A stretch of 64,000 bases of DNA from Rossellomorea vietnamensis NBRC 101237 (lineage in GTDB: Bacteria; Bacillota; Bacilli; Bacillales; Bacillaceae_B). The DNA is taken from contig NZ_BCVQ01000006.1 of the NCBI RefSeq assembly GCF_001591825.1, positions 1 through 64,000 on the forward strand, in the 5' to 3' direction. Numbering within the stretch: position 1 is the stretch's first letter; every line of letters starts with the position of its first letter. The notes beneath the pieces are model-generated. The model was not told where the DNA came from. It worked only from the letters and a program-made list of their open reading frames with translations, and did not search any database. The position numbers and the translations under genes were made by a program. Shown here one piece after another: positions 32,390 to 41,244 of this stretch.

Positions 32390-32552
32390 CCAATTACCCC
32401 TGATTATACTGAATTTTCTATTATATTAATATATCATACTCATTACTGGATAAGGAACTTAAAAAAGCCTTAGTTTAAACCCTTCTCTATCAGAAGAAAA
32501 GAAGGGGTTAATGAAGATCGCACCTCTGAAAAAACCATGCATTGATATTATA

Positions 32553-32588
32553 AAAAAGAACACTCAGATATTGTTTCTGAGTGTTTTC
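32553..32588 (-). terminator. Intrinsic terminator of the permease operon
   Basis: AACACTCAGA and TCTGAGTGTT arms, followed on the minus strand by CTTTTTT, touch the stop codon of the 84-residue membrane protein. Confidence 0.88.
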
Positions 32589-32842
32589 TATATCAGGTAC
32601 GGAATGACCATGTATAAAAGTGAAGAAACGGCCATCAGACTAAACCCCATTGTATAGTAAGGACGGCTTTCTTTCATAGAAATGTATACATTGATGATCA
32701 TAGTGGCCAGGAAAATTATCGGAAACCATAAGGAACGATCTGGGTCCGGTTCAAACCCCGTGTATACGGAAACCATTCCACCTAATAAAAATAATAAAAT
32801 AGATACAACCAAAAAAATCTTTCCACCTTGTTTTTCCCTCAT
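32588..32842 (-). CDS. Small three-helix membrane protein (84 aa), unknown
   Basis: An 84-residue protein with three hydrophobic segments (about residues 8-28, 38-56 and 62-84) and a short outward loop with EPDPDRSLW. It starts 11 bases after the second Dpp-like permease with a strong GTAGGAGGAAGTAAG ribosome site and ends in the operon terminator, so it is the third gene of that transcript. I do not recognise the family. A role as an accessory subunit of the permease pair is possible from position only. Confidence 0.65.
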   Translation of the reverse strand: MREKQGGKIFLVVSILLFLLGGMVSVYTGFEPDPDRSLWFPIIFLATMIINVYISMKESRPYYTMGFSLMAVSSLLYMVIPYLI

Positions 32843-32853
32843 CTTACTTCCTC

Positions 32854-33858
32854 CTACTGTTTCAAAGTGAAAAGGTCCTTCGATACAGCTACTGTTCTTT
32901 CATGATGTTTTTCTTCCTCCTTTTTCTTCACCTTCCCACCTTCCCCTTCAATCAAGGATCTCCTAAGGGTGGAACTCATCATGTTCACACACAGGATCAA
33001 GATGGCGAATAAAGTCAGTGGGACGACGACAAGCATCGGACGCAGAAAAATCTGCTGAATGTTGATAGCGATCGTCGCTGCCCATTCGTTCGTTTCGGAA
33101 AAGTAAACCGGGATGCTTTCCATGATGCCGAAGTTGGCGATCTTCAGGCCACCAAGGCACATATGAAGAATGCCGAGCTGTATGAGCAGGGCAAGAGTCT
33201 GGGACACCTGTTCTGAAAATAACACGATGGAGTGCCTTCTGAACTGTGGAAGCAGATGCTGCTTAATTAGATGGAACCTGCCTGCCCCCATCGTTCGCGA
33301 TACTTGTATAAATTCGCTCTTCATAAAGAGCTTCATCTCTTCTCCTAAATAAATCCCGAGAGATGGAATTGTCACAGCGGCAATCGCAACTACTTGAATG
33401 ACGAAGTACCGGTTGGACGGCAGCACCTCGGAATGAAAAGCTCCCTCAAGGGGAACGAGTAACGCAAATACGATAATGGCGAGAGGAATATATTGAAATG
33501 ATTCCCCCAGCCCTTTTATGAACCTTCCCAGGAATGCAGGAAGAAATGTATACAGGACAGCAAAGAAAAACCCTAGAACCATACGTAATAATGCAATCGC
33601 CAGAGCTGCAAAAATGGTGTATTTCGCTCCGACTAATAAGAGCAGCAGAAAGTTCCTCCCCAGTTTATCACTGCCCAAAGGAGGCATCTCGCTTGGGGTG
33701 AATGGTGGTGCTGCAATGACTCTCCCATTCGCATCCGAGAGATAGTCTACAACCTCATCATAGCCGGGATTCATTACGGGTACCAGGAAGCTGACAACAA
33801 TAAAGGCTATCAAGATCAGGGCTGGGAGTGCCAATCGTTTCGCCATCCAGCTATTCAT
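32854..33858 (-). CDS. DppC/OppC-like ABC transporter permease, orphan
   Basis: A 334-residue permease with six predicted helices. The N-terminal MPPLGSDKLGRNFL near residue 60 is the characteristic pre-TM2 motif of the DppC/OppC group. The ATPase-coupling EAA loop reads QVSRTMGAGRFHLIKQHLLPQ near residue 195. A long basic and acidic cytoplasmic tail (GGKVKKKEEEKHHER) ends the protein. The ATG overlaps the stop of the DppB-like gene by eight bases and follows AAAGGAGGGG. No ATPase or binding-protein gene lies in this window, so partners must be elsewhere or shared with another oligopeptide or metal importer. Confidence 0.8.
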   Translation of the reverse strand: MNSWMAKRLALPALILIAFIVVSFLVPVMNPGYDEVVDYLSDANGRVIAAPPFTPSEMPPLGSDKLGRNFLLLLLVGAKYTIFAALAIALLRMVLGFFFAVLYTFLPAFLGRFIKGLGESFQYIPLAIIVFALLVPLEGAFHSEVLPSNRYFVIQVVAIAAVTIPSLGIYLGEEMKLFMKSEFIQVSRTMGAGRFHLIKQHLLPQFRRHSIVLFSEQVSQTLALLIQLGILHMCLGGLKIANFGIMESIPVYFSETNEWAATIAINIQQIFLRPMLVVVPLTLFAILILCVNMMSSTLRRSLIEGEGGKVKKKEEEKHHERTVAVSKDLFTLKQ

Positions 33859-34735
33859 GCTGCTCCCCTCCTTTCAACCACTTTGATAGAATACCCGAAC
33901 CTACCGTAAAGACGATAAAGAACGGGACGAATATGAGAAGCATCCCAAGGAAGAATGCAGCAGGAGAACTCGTCGCCGTTCGCAGCAACGTCTGCATGAA
34001 GCCATTGATGTTAAATAGAAGTTCAATGATCAATAGATTGGAAAGCATCAGGAGAAAAATCGGCTTCAAATGAAAAAAGAAGTGAACCCAGACATTCCGG
34101 AAAAGATGATGCCAAACCGTATAGGCCCTTCTAAAGCCTTTTGAATAAGAAAACTCCACATATGGCTTGCTTTCTTCTTCCTTAAGTTGAAACAAAAACT
34201 GTTTTAACAGAAACACAACAGGCAACACAGATAAGCAAAGGATCGGCAAAAAGTAAATGCGTTCTTCTCCAAGGGCATAAATATCGAACACGAGCAGGTT
34301 CGTTTTTTTGAATAGCCAGATGATGAAAAGCTGAAATAATACCACAATAAACACATCCGGCAACGCGTCTAGGAGATTAACGATTTTGGTTGAGAAACGA
34401 TACGCTTTCCGGGGCAATAACATGAGGGCATAACTAAAGAGCACCGCCAGGCAGACAGCTAAGAAGAAAGAACTAAAAAGAATGAGAAAAGAGTATGAAT
34501 ACGTATTGGAAAAGACCTCCATGATGCTATATTGTTTATTCCCCTCTCCCCAGTAAATGTAGATGGACGATGGATGCATGATTTCAACCCACGTCTGTTG
34601 CAATCGATCCCCATATGCAGCAAGATTTATTAACAGCTCTGTATCATACGCGAGCAGCGAACCGATTCCGCTAAGTAAATACAACCCCATCACAACTACT
34701 AGAAAATGAAAGGGAGTCTCAATCACCCTTTTCAT
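33851..34735 (-). CDS. Divergent DppB/OppB-like ABC transporter permease, orphan
   Basis: A 294-residue permease of about six helices, strongly divergent from DppB. The EAA-type loop SYSKGFRRAYTVWHHLFRN near residue 195 identifies it as the partner of the DppC-like protein. The family's usual N-terminal segment before helix 2 is poorly conserved. The ATG at 34735 follows GGAGGGGTTGT; the 44-codon upstream extension is AT-rich non-coding sequence. A terminator at 34839-34874 separates it from the cytochrome gene, and a promoter with a TTACATTAATGTAA palindrome lies just upstream. Confidence 0.75.
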   Translation of the reverse strand: MKRVIETPFHFLVVVMGLYLLSGIGSLLAYDTELLINLAAYGDRLQQTWVEIMHPSSIYIYWGEGNKQYSIMEVFSNTYSYSFLILFSSFFLAVCLAVLFSYALMLLPRKAYRFSTKIVNLLDALPDVFIVVLFQLFIIWLFKKTNLLVFDIYALGEERIYFLPILCLSVLPVVFLLKQFLFQLKEEESKPYVEFSYSKGFRRAYTVWHHLFRNVWVHFFFHLKPIFLLMLSNLLIIELLFNINGFMQTLLRTATSSPAAFFLGMLLIFVPFFIVFTVGSGILSKWLKGGEQHE

Positions 34736-34782
34736 ACAACCCCTCCAAGCAATTTCCAAATTGATACATTTTATCCATATTA

Positions 34783-34811
34783 ATGTTACATTAATGTAAT
34801 ATAATTGTAAA
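34783..34811 (-). promoter_or_regulatory. Candidate promoter and palindromic operator of the permease operon
   Basis: On the minus strand TTTACA (34806-34811) and TAACAT (34783-34788) are 17 bases apart. The perfect 14-bp palindrome TTACATTAATGTAA (34786-34799) covers the -10 and spacer, so a dimeric repressor could bind there. It is not a good match to the Fur, Zur or MntR boxes I know. Confidence 0.5.
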
Positions 34812-34838
34812 CACAATTCAGAAAACAGAAAACTACAT

Positions 34839-34874
34839 AAAAAAAACTTGAGGGAATGAATCCTCAAGCTTTTT
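34839..34874 (-). terminator. Intrinsic terminator of the lipoprotein-cytochrome operon
   Basis: CTTGAGG and CCTCAAG arms are followed on the minus strand by eight T residues, nine bases past the cytochrome stop. This makes the two upstream genes a unit separate from the permeases. Confidence 0.88.
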
Positions 34875-34882
34875 TGACTGGA

Positions 34883-36853
34883 TTAATCAAGCGAGCGCAC
34901 ATAATCGGCTATTTTTGACATTTCGATTTGACTAAGCTCTGATTTTTCTTCATATTGATGACGCTCAATAGACTCTTCAATCGTCTTCGCACTTCCATCA
35001 TGCAAATATGGACCAGTCGCCCACACACCTACAAGACTCGGTGTATCAAAACTTTTACCATTCCTTGGATTTGAGAAGACGGCTCTTGCGTCCCCCTTTG
35101 ATGGAACATCAAACTGATTGGCTGTCCCGATATCATGTAGATAGTCTGTCACATCCGTTGTCAGCTTCCCATCCTCACCTGTTGCTTTCACACTATCCGT
35201 AAACTGACTTCCGCTATGACAGGAGATGCAGGATGCTTTTCCTTCAAAGAGAGCCTTTCCCTCTTTCGCCGAGCTGGTTAATTCCCCATTTTCCTTATAA
35301 GGACTTTGTGGAACGGGGAAAGATTGCGGTTCCTTCAGAAAGGCGAATAAATCATCATACATCTTCTCAACCTCTGCCGGCAGTTCTTCACCAGGCTCAT
35401 ATTTCATCATGCCGCCCATTTCACCCTGGACCGTCAGGAGATAATCCGTAAAGTCATCCCGGCTGCCGTCCCAAAGGAAGAGACCATTTTCTGACGTTTG
35501 CACATTGGTCGGGACATTCCTTTGCCCCTTTCCAGTCATGAGAGTCAGGCCATTGATCTCCCCATCACTGTGACAGGACACACAGCTCATCCAGTTGTTC
35601 CCGGTGATATCCGCTTCAAACTCATCGCTATTGGCACTGTAAAAAATGGTTTTTCCTTTACGAACCTGTGGATCGAGTGGATCTTTTTCGATCAGAGAGA
35701 TGTTATCTTGAAGCTTTTTTGCCCTCGAATGAGTCGAGGTGCCTCCCGAATCAATCGTCGCAAGGTCATGACTCATGGCATTATGGACGTAAAGAGTTTC
35801 ACCGTTGTTACTTAATATGATTCCACGGGGATTATCCCCCTCGATTCTTCGTAGAATCTGGGTGGCATTCCCACCGCGCTTCAGATCAAAAACAACTAAG
35901 TCTTCACTTCCCGACATCACCACATATGCTTTCGATCCATCTTTTTGGAAGGCGACATCATAAGGATTTGATACGATCATCGTCTCATTTTTTGAATCCA
36001 GCACGTTGATTTCATCAAACAATTCTTTTCTCTCATCGACCAATTCTTCATCTTTTTCCAGATCGATGATAGAAATGGCAGGGAAAATTGTTTCCTCAAA
36101 TTGAATGGGCGTATCGACATTGGTCACCAAGTGGGGGATCCATGCTGTTTTCCCATCAGGTGCAATCACAAATTGCTCAAGGGTATTCGGGATACCCTGG
36201 CTCTTTTTCCGGTCAGAAACATCAGGCGAGTCTGCCAGTTTAAAGGTTTTTGCAACCTTTTTCTTTTCTGCATCCAGCACGGATATTTCACCGGATAAAT
36301 AATGAGGGATGTATATCTTTTTCCCATCCGCTGTTTCAGCCAACGTTCTTGGTCGATCGTGCACTGGGATCGTCTCAGTTACGTCCCCACTCTTCACGTC
36401 AACCATCATGATCGTGCTTTCCCGATAATTGGCTACATACAGGGTCTTACCATTTTGGCTTGTCAGGAGTCCAAAAGGTTCCTTTCCCACTTCATAGGAA
36501 TCTACTACTTTCCCTTCTTCCAATGAGATGACATCAATCTTATTATCATACCTGCACGATACATACAGGCGATCTTCATCCGGTGATAACGCCAATTGAA
36601 CCGGCTCTTTCCCGACAGGAATTTCTTCTTCAACCTTCTGTGTTTTCTCATTCACAATGGAAACCGTATTGGCATCAAGATTGGCAATGTAAAGCTCGGT
36701 TCCTTCTTTATTCTGAAGGATATTATCGCTATTGGTGGCTTCTTTCCGAACTGACTCGAAGCTCGGGTCATCTTTGGTTGCGGTTTGAACCGAACATGCA
36801 ACAAGCGTTCCTGCTATGAGAAACGCCGTCGCATATCCTATTATCTTCTTCAT
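34883..36853 (-). CDS. Beta-propeller / di-haem cytochrome c peroxidase (MauG-like) lipoprotein
   Basis: A 656-residue surface lipoprotein with lipobox LVAC at about residue 20. Residues about 45-390 hold repeated YVTN-type beta-propeller blades (LYIANLDANTVSIV, LYVSCRYDNKIDVI, LYVANYRESTIMMV). The C-terminal third has two haem-binding motifs, SCVSCHSDG near residue 425 and SCISCHSGS near residue 545, and the TPSLVGVWATGPYLHDGSAKT segment typical of bacterial di-haem peroxidases and MauG. Its substrate is unknown; peroxide reduction or oxidation of a partner protein are the family options. It lies 12 bases after the 687-residue lipoprotein gene under a Fur-type promoter. Confidence 0.85.
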   Translation of the reverse strand: MKKIIGYATAFLIAGTLVACSVQTATKDDPSFESVRKEATNSDNILQNKEGTELYIANLDANTVSIVNEKTQKVEEEIPVGKEPVQLALSPDEDRLYVSCRYDNKIDVISLEEGKVVDSYEVGKEPFGLLTSQNGKTLYVANYRESTIMMVDVKSGDVTETIPVHDRPRTLAETADGKKIYIPHYLSGEISVLDAEKKKVAKTFKLADSPDVSDRKKSQGIPNTLEQFVIAPDGKTAWIPHLVTNVDTPIQFEETIFPAISIIDLEKDEELVDERKELFDEINVLDSKNETMIVSNPYDVAFQKDGSKAYVVMSGSEDLVVFDLKRGGNATQILRRIEGDNPRGIILSNNGETLYVHNAMSHDLATIDSGGTSTHSRAKKLQDNISLIEKDPLDPQVRKGKTIFYSANSDEFEADITGNNWMSCVSCHSDGEINGLTLMTGKGQRNVPTNVQTSENGLFLWDGSRDDFTDYLLTVQGEMGGMMKYEPGEELPAEVEKMYDDLFAFLKEPQSFPVPQSPYKENGELTSSAKEGKALFEGKASCISCHSGSQFTDSVKATGEDGKLTTDVTDYLHDIGTANQFDVPSKGDARAVFSNPRNGKSFDTPSLVGVWATGPYLHDGSAKTIEESIERHQYEEKSELSQIEMSKIADYVRSLD

Positions 36854-36865
36854 AGGATCCCTTCT

Positions 36866-38929
36866 TTATCGTTTTTCGACCGTAACAGGAAGCAATACGG
36901 GCGCGATCCCATTTTTGCCATGTCCGGCTTGAACTTGTGGAACATTGTCCCCATCTGTATTCCCAGATGAGTCTTTGCTGTCGTAATAATCCCCTGTATC
37001 CCAGAATTCACTTGCCTGCATTCCTTCTTCAAGGGACGGACCATCGATGACCGTATCATAGAAATCACTGTAGCGTGAGGTGATCATATCGATTTCAAGG
37101 CCTTCAGGTGTTTCAGAATCCGATTCCCGATTGCTTAAATTTTGCAGGGCGACACGGTAGGTGGCAGACAATGCGCCTGCTGTATACGGGGTATACTCCA
37201 TTTTCCCTTCCGATGTTTCATATGCATTCAATTCGTCATCCCAAAGCTTGGAATCCATCGCTTCATAAATGGAGCGTGCTGCCTCGCGGTATTTCTCATC
37301 ATCAGTGGCTAAATAAGCTGCTGTCAATCCTCTAATCGCACCTAGTTGAGCATCCAATGTGACGTCTTCATCCGCACCTTCTTTAAGGTCGAAGCCTTTT
37401 GCAACCAGGCCTGAATCCAGTATCAGGTTGTCTATCATGAAGTCTGCCTGCTTACGGATCATGTCAAGTGCACGCTTACCTTCAGCTGTCTTCAATCCTT
37501 CAGCTGACTCCCCAGATGCGTATCCGACAGGAAGCCCATCGATTGCACGCTGGAAGATCCTCATCGATTCCATCGTGTATCCTGCCTGGAATGTATCCAT
37601 ATACGTTCCTTGTTCTTTTCCATCATTTTCTGTTACGAACATTCCTTTATCATCATTGAAATGCATGGCATCAATATTCTTGAATACATGGAGCATCACG
37701 TTTTGATTGGCTGTGAACGGATCAGTTCCTTTCACATCGTTACCAGGTGAGTCATCTCTATTCTCTTTAGGTGCAGAAGGATATGGTGCACCGTCAAACA
37801 ACGCCTGGAATGATGGTGTCTTGTTCGGATTTGATTCCCTTTGGTCCGTCATTCCATAGAATTCTGAACTTGGCCAAAGCATCATCCACTGATCCTGAAG
37901 GACACTGTTTGAATCTTTGATAGAGAGTGATTTTGCGTTTGGTGCCTGTTTACCATCTTCGGTGACTTCTACACTATGTGGTAAGTAAACGAATCCTTCT
38001 GAAGGATCATACTGGCTTCCGAGGCCGGCAGCCGTCAATTTCCCTGTCGTGCCATCCACAAACAATTCATTGGAAATATAATTCACTTTATTCCACATTT
38101 CTTCCGTCAGAACCGCTCCCTGGAAACCATCTGCTGAGCTGACTCCCAGTGCAATATTCTGATCATCGTCATCCTTGGACGTTTCTCCTGCCAATTCTTC
38201 ATCAGCATCAATCGTATGGAATCCGCCCATAAAATCCCCTGCCCAAAGCGCCTGCTTCAAGAACGTTGCCCCATAAGCGGAAGGGACAAGGGTCTTCTCC
38301 ATTTTGTCACGGTCCCAGCGGAGTGATTCGAAGTTTACTTGATACATAGGTACATAGCTTCCATCATCATTCGCTGCATACTCACTTGTATCTACTTTGC
38401 CCTTATAATGGGGATCGCCGGCAGAGTATTCAATGAACGTCGGATACATATTCCTGAAAATTTCATCTTCCGCATATCCGACGGCACCCGCCAATTCATA
38501 AAAGCGGCTTCCCAATTTTTCATCAGCTGTTTTTCCATTTTGAAGGGTTTCAACAGCTGGGCCATTGATCAAATGTAATCCGAGACCCGATTTTTCGACA
38601 ACTTCATACATGGCTTCCTCAGAGTACTCATAGGATTCAACGCCGGCTGTATAATCAAATTTTGTTGGCTGATCCAATTTATTGATATCTAATATATCTA
38701 AATCCAGGCCAAGGCTTTCTGCCAGCGGCTCGCCGGATAATTCAAATTCTGCATACGCAAACATATTCCCGGCAGTATCGAACGTATAATCAGAGACGTT
38801 CACCTTGCTTGCTCCCGTTTTCTTTTCTCCGTCTGATTTCAAAGCTTCTTCCTTATCACTGACACATCCGGCAAGTAAAAGTGAAGATGCCAAAACGGAC
38901 GCGGATAATACTTTCCATGGTCTGTTCAT
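36866..38929 (-). CDS. Large lipoprotein of unknown function (687 aa), iron-regulated
   Basis: A 687-residue exported lipoprotein with lipobox LLLAGC at about residues 17-22 and an acidic, Trp/Tyr-rich body. The C-terminal half (about 450-620) alternates helices in a way that suggests an alpha/alpha-barrel, with DAQLGAIRGLTAAYL and TAGALSATYRVALQNLS segments; this is inference from pattern only. I do not recognise the family. CXXCH motifs and obvious enzyme motifs are absent. The gene is first in a two-gene operon with the di-haem cytochrome. Its promoter is overlapped by two Fur-like boxes, pointing to expression in iron starvation and a joint role with the cytochrome at the cell surface. 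Confidence 0.75.
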   Translation of the reverse strand: MNRPWKVLSASVLASSLLLAGCVSDKEEALKSDGEKKTGASKVNVSDYTFDTAGNMFAYAEFELSGEPLAESLGLDLDILDINKLDQPTKFDYTAGVESYEYSEEAMYEVVEKSGLGLHLINGPAVETLQNGKTADEKLGSRFYELAGAVGYAEDEIFRNMYPTFIEYSAGDPHYKGKVDTSEYAANDDGSYVPMYQVNFESLRWDRDKMEKTLVPSAYGATFLKQALWAGDFMGGFHTIDADEELAGETSKDDDDQNIALGVSSADGFQGAVLTEEMWNKVNYISNELFVDGTTGKLTAAGLGSQYDPSEGFVYLPHSVEVTEDGKQAPNAKSLSIKDSNSVLQDQWMMLWPSSEFYGMTDQRESNPNKTPSFQALFDGAPYPSAPKENRDDSPGNDVKGTDPFTANQNVMLHVFKNIDAMHFNDDKGMFVTENDGKEQGTYMDTFQAGYTMESMRIFQRAIDGLPVGYASGESAEGLKTAEGKRALDMIRKQADFMIDNLILDSGLVAKGFDLKEGADEDVTLDAQLGAIRGLTAAYLATDDEKYREAARSIYEAMDSKLWDDELNAYETSEGKMEYTPYTAGALSATYRVALQNLSNRESDSETPEGLEIDMITSRYSDFYDTVIDGPSLEEGMQASEFWDTGDYYDSKDSSGNTDGDNVPQVQAGHGKNGIAPVLLPVTVEKR

Positions 38930-38963
38930 TCTATGTAACCCCTCTCAACGATCAAGAATCACT

Positions 38964-39019
38964 CGAGAATGATTCTCATTACTGTTTATTAGTATAGTTT
39001 AATTGAGAAAGAATCTCAA
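38964..39019 (-). promoter_or_regulatory. Promoter with two Fur-like boxes
   Basis: On the minus strand TTGAGA (39014-39019) and TATACT (38991-38996) are exactly 17 bases apart. TGAGAAAGAATCTCA (39004-39018), 10 of 14 to the Fur consensus, covers the -35. TGAGAATCATTCTCG (38964-38978), 11 of 14, lies just after the predicted start point. The pairing of two imperfect boxes suggests Fur repression of the lipoprotein-cytochrome operon; the upstream box could also affect the divergent gene. Confidence 0.75.
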
Positions 39020-39136
39020 TAAGAATTTTCATAAAAAAGAAATCGATTTCATTTTTAAATATTATCCATTGATTTGAAACTTTGTCCTTTTGAGGACCGT
39101 ACTCTTTGTATAAGGAAAAAAGAAAGAGTGATAAAA

Positions 39137-39793
39137 GTGAAGAAAAATATTGTACTATTCGATCTGATGATTTATGTCGCCCTCCCTCTGTTTGTGTGGA
39201 ATATCATGAGGGATTACACCGGAGACTATTACGCCATGCTCCTTTCTTCTGTTCCAGGGATCATTTATACCGTCTACCGATTCATCGAGATGAAGAAAGT
39301 GAATACTTTCGGCCTGTTCATTCTGTTCACCTTGATTGTCGGTACCCTGATAGACGTACTGGCAGGTTCGTCTTTACAGCTTCTTTGGAATAATGTCTAT
39401 TACGCTGCCGGGATCAGTTTGTTTTTCTTCGTTACCATGGTCGTCAGAAGGCCCATCACCTTATACTTTGGTCTTGATTTCGCAGAGCTCCAAGGTCATG
39501 ACCGTACGTTTAGTAAGAGACTTTTCTATAAGAAACCACTTTTCACTTTGTTTCAATTGATCACGCTTTGCTTCGCACTGAGGAGTGGGATTTTAGCCGT
39601 TGTGAAAGCATGGCTCATTTTGGAGTATGGCGTGGAAGCATTTGATAAAGGCATCATCCTGAGACAGGCGTTCAGCTGGATCATAACCGGTATCACCGTT
39701 GCCGGATTCTTCTATATCGGGAAGATCATCAACGATTCCCCTCATTTGGTCGAGGAAGTGCAGGATGAGCTTGAAGAAGAAAAGGCCATTTAG
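39137..39793 (+). CDS. VC0807-type integral membrane protein
   Basis: A protein of about 218 residues with six or so membrane helices. Conserved features of the VC0807/YeeE-like uncharacterised family include the RRPITLYFG segment near residue 103 and a C-terminal acidic tail. The start is uncertain: GTG at 39137 follows GAAAGAG, GTG at 39128 is also possible, and the frame is open from 39074. It is divergent from the Fur-controlled lipoprotein gene and shares the intergenic region with it. The function is unknown. Confidence 0.7.
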   Translation: MKKNIVLFDLMIYVALPLFVWNIMRDYTGDYYAMLLSSVPGIIYTVYRFIEMKKVNTFGLFILFTLIVGTLIDVLAGSSLQLLWNNVYYAAGISLFFFVTMVVRRPITLYFGLDFAELQGHDRTFSKRLFYKKPLFTLFQLITLCFALRSGILAVVKAWLILEYGVEAFDKGIILRQAFSWIITGITVAGFFYIGKIINDSPHLVEEVQDELEEEKAI

Positions 39794-39840
39794 CCTATTG
39801 GATGTTTCTGCCTTCAGACCTCCGTCTTGTCCCAATCCTA

Positions 39841-39897
39841 TAGAACAATGTGAATATTTTTCCTATAATGGATAATAAAATGTTCACACCGAGGTGT
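39841..39897 (+). promoter_or_regulatory. Promoter and ribosome-site palindrome of the HTH/TPR regulator
   Basis: TAGAAC (39841-39846) and TATAAT (39864-39869) are 17 bases apart. ACACC-GA-GGTGT (39886-39897) is a palindrome that contains the GAGGTG ribosome site, so it may be an autorepression operator or a translation-limiting hairpin. Confidence 0.5.
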
Positions 39898-39900
39898 ACT

Positions 39901-41151
39901 ATGATTGAAGGTAAATTGATTAAATTTCATCGGGAAGAATCAGGATTGACCCAGGAGCAGCTTGCACAGGGGATCTGTTCCACTACACATCTAAGTAAAA
40001 TCGAAAGGGGAATCACAGAGTATTCAAGTGAAATCACCGATCTACTTGCTAAAAGGCTCGGAGTCGATATGATAGCGGAACGTTCGCGATATGAATCGTT
40101 GCAGCATGCATTGGCCAAATGGAACGATGCAATCATCATGATCCGGACCCATGAAATCCATCAACTTAAATCAGAAATCGAAGAAGAGCCTTTACGATTT
40201 TTATCCGATTTCTTTTTTCAATATCACTTATTATTAGCAAGGTATCATCTGTTCTTGGATAACCCTTCAAGAGCAAACGAAATCCTGACCATGATCAAAA
40301 CGAAACAGGACTCCCTTTCCCCTTTTGAGTCCAACTTATTACTCCATGTGAGAGGAATCTATTATTACTCAACAAGAAAATTTGACTGCTGCATCCAGTC
40401 CTTAAAGCAGATTGATGATGAATACCCGAATGCTGAATATTATTTTCATCTGGCAACAGCCTATCATTCCATCCATTCCAATACGTTCGCCTATTATTAT
40501 GGCCAAAGGGCCCTACAGTTTTTTCAAAAAACATTAAATATCCTCAGAGTCATCGATTCTGAAATTCTCATATTAATTCAATTGAACGCGAAGGAACCTT
40601 TCGATATGGAACAGACCAAACACCAGTATAATAAACTCCTTAGAGTCTGTGAATCTGTCAACTCCATGGAAAGGGCACATAAAATCCATAATAACCTGGG
40701 ATTCGAATATTTCCGGAGAAAACGATATAAGGAATCGAAAGCATCGTATGAAAGGGCTCTGGAGCTCACTACAGAGAACACCCCTGCTTCTTCTTATTTA
40801 GTCACACTCAGTGGATACATCCTTTCCTGCATGAAAGGAAACCTTCTTTCTGAAGAAGAGCTCAACCATCTGGCAAACAGTGGACTGAAGAAAGCCAGGG
40901 AGCACCAGGACCCCACCTTTGTATTCTTTGAAATCTATCTGCTCACCTTGAAAAGAAATGAAGAAGACCTCTATGAGTATATGGAAAAAACCGCCCTCCC
41001 CCACTTTAAAAGGACGGGCAGTCAGTTGATGTACCAGCATTATGAAAGGCAACTCTTTTTATATTATGTTAAAACCGGACAGACCGAAAAAGGGTTCGAG
41101 CTCGCATCCGAAAAGATGACGAATGAAATCAGTTACTATGAATTGGAATGA
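39901..41151 (+). CDS. HTH/TPR transcriptional regulator, RRNPP-like
   Basis: A 416-residue protein. The N-terminal Xre-type helix-turn-helix spans residues about 5-60 (LIKFHREESGLTQEQLAQGI, STTHLSKIERG). The rest is helical with TPR-like pairs, for example NNLGFEYFRRKRYKESKASYERAL near residue 265. This layout and length match peptide-responsive RRNPP regulators such as NprR and PlcR. No recognisable propeptide gene adjoins: the next gene encodes a 61-residue membrane protein. The ATG at 39901 follows CGAGGTGTACT. Its targets are unknown; the next gene is a candidate. Confidence 0.8.
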   Translation: MIEGKLIKFHREESGLTQEQLAQGICSTTHLSKIERGITEYSSEITDLLAKRLGVDMIAERSRYESLQHALAKWNDAIIMIRTHEIHQLKSEIEEEPLRFLSDFFFQYHLLLARYHLFLDNPSRANEILTMIKTKQDSLSPFESNLLLHVRGIYYYSTRKFDCCIQSLKQIDDEYPNAEYYFHLATAYHSIHSNTFAYYYGQRALQFFQKTLNILRVIDSEILILIQLNAKEPFDMEQTKHQYNKLLRVCESVNSMERAHKIHNNLGFEYFRRKRYKESKASYERALELTTENTPASSYLVTLSGYILSCMKGNLLSEEELNHLANSGLKKAREHQDPTFVFFEIYLLTLKRNEEDLYEYMEKTALPHFKRTGSQLMYQHYERQLFLYYVKTGQTEKGFELASEKMTNEISYYELE

Positions 41152-41244
41152 TCCCTAAAGATGCATGAATGAAAACACTTTCCATTATTGGGTTCAACTT
41201 CCCAATCCCTCCTTCATATACTATCGTGAAAGGAGGCGATTAGA

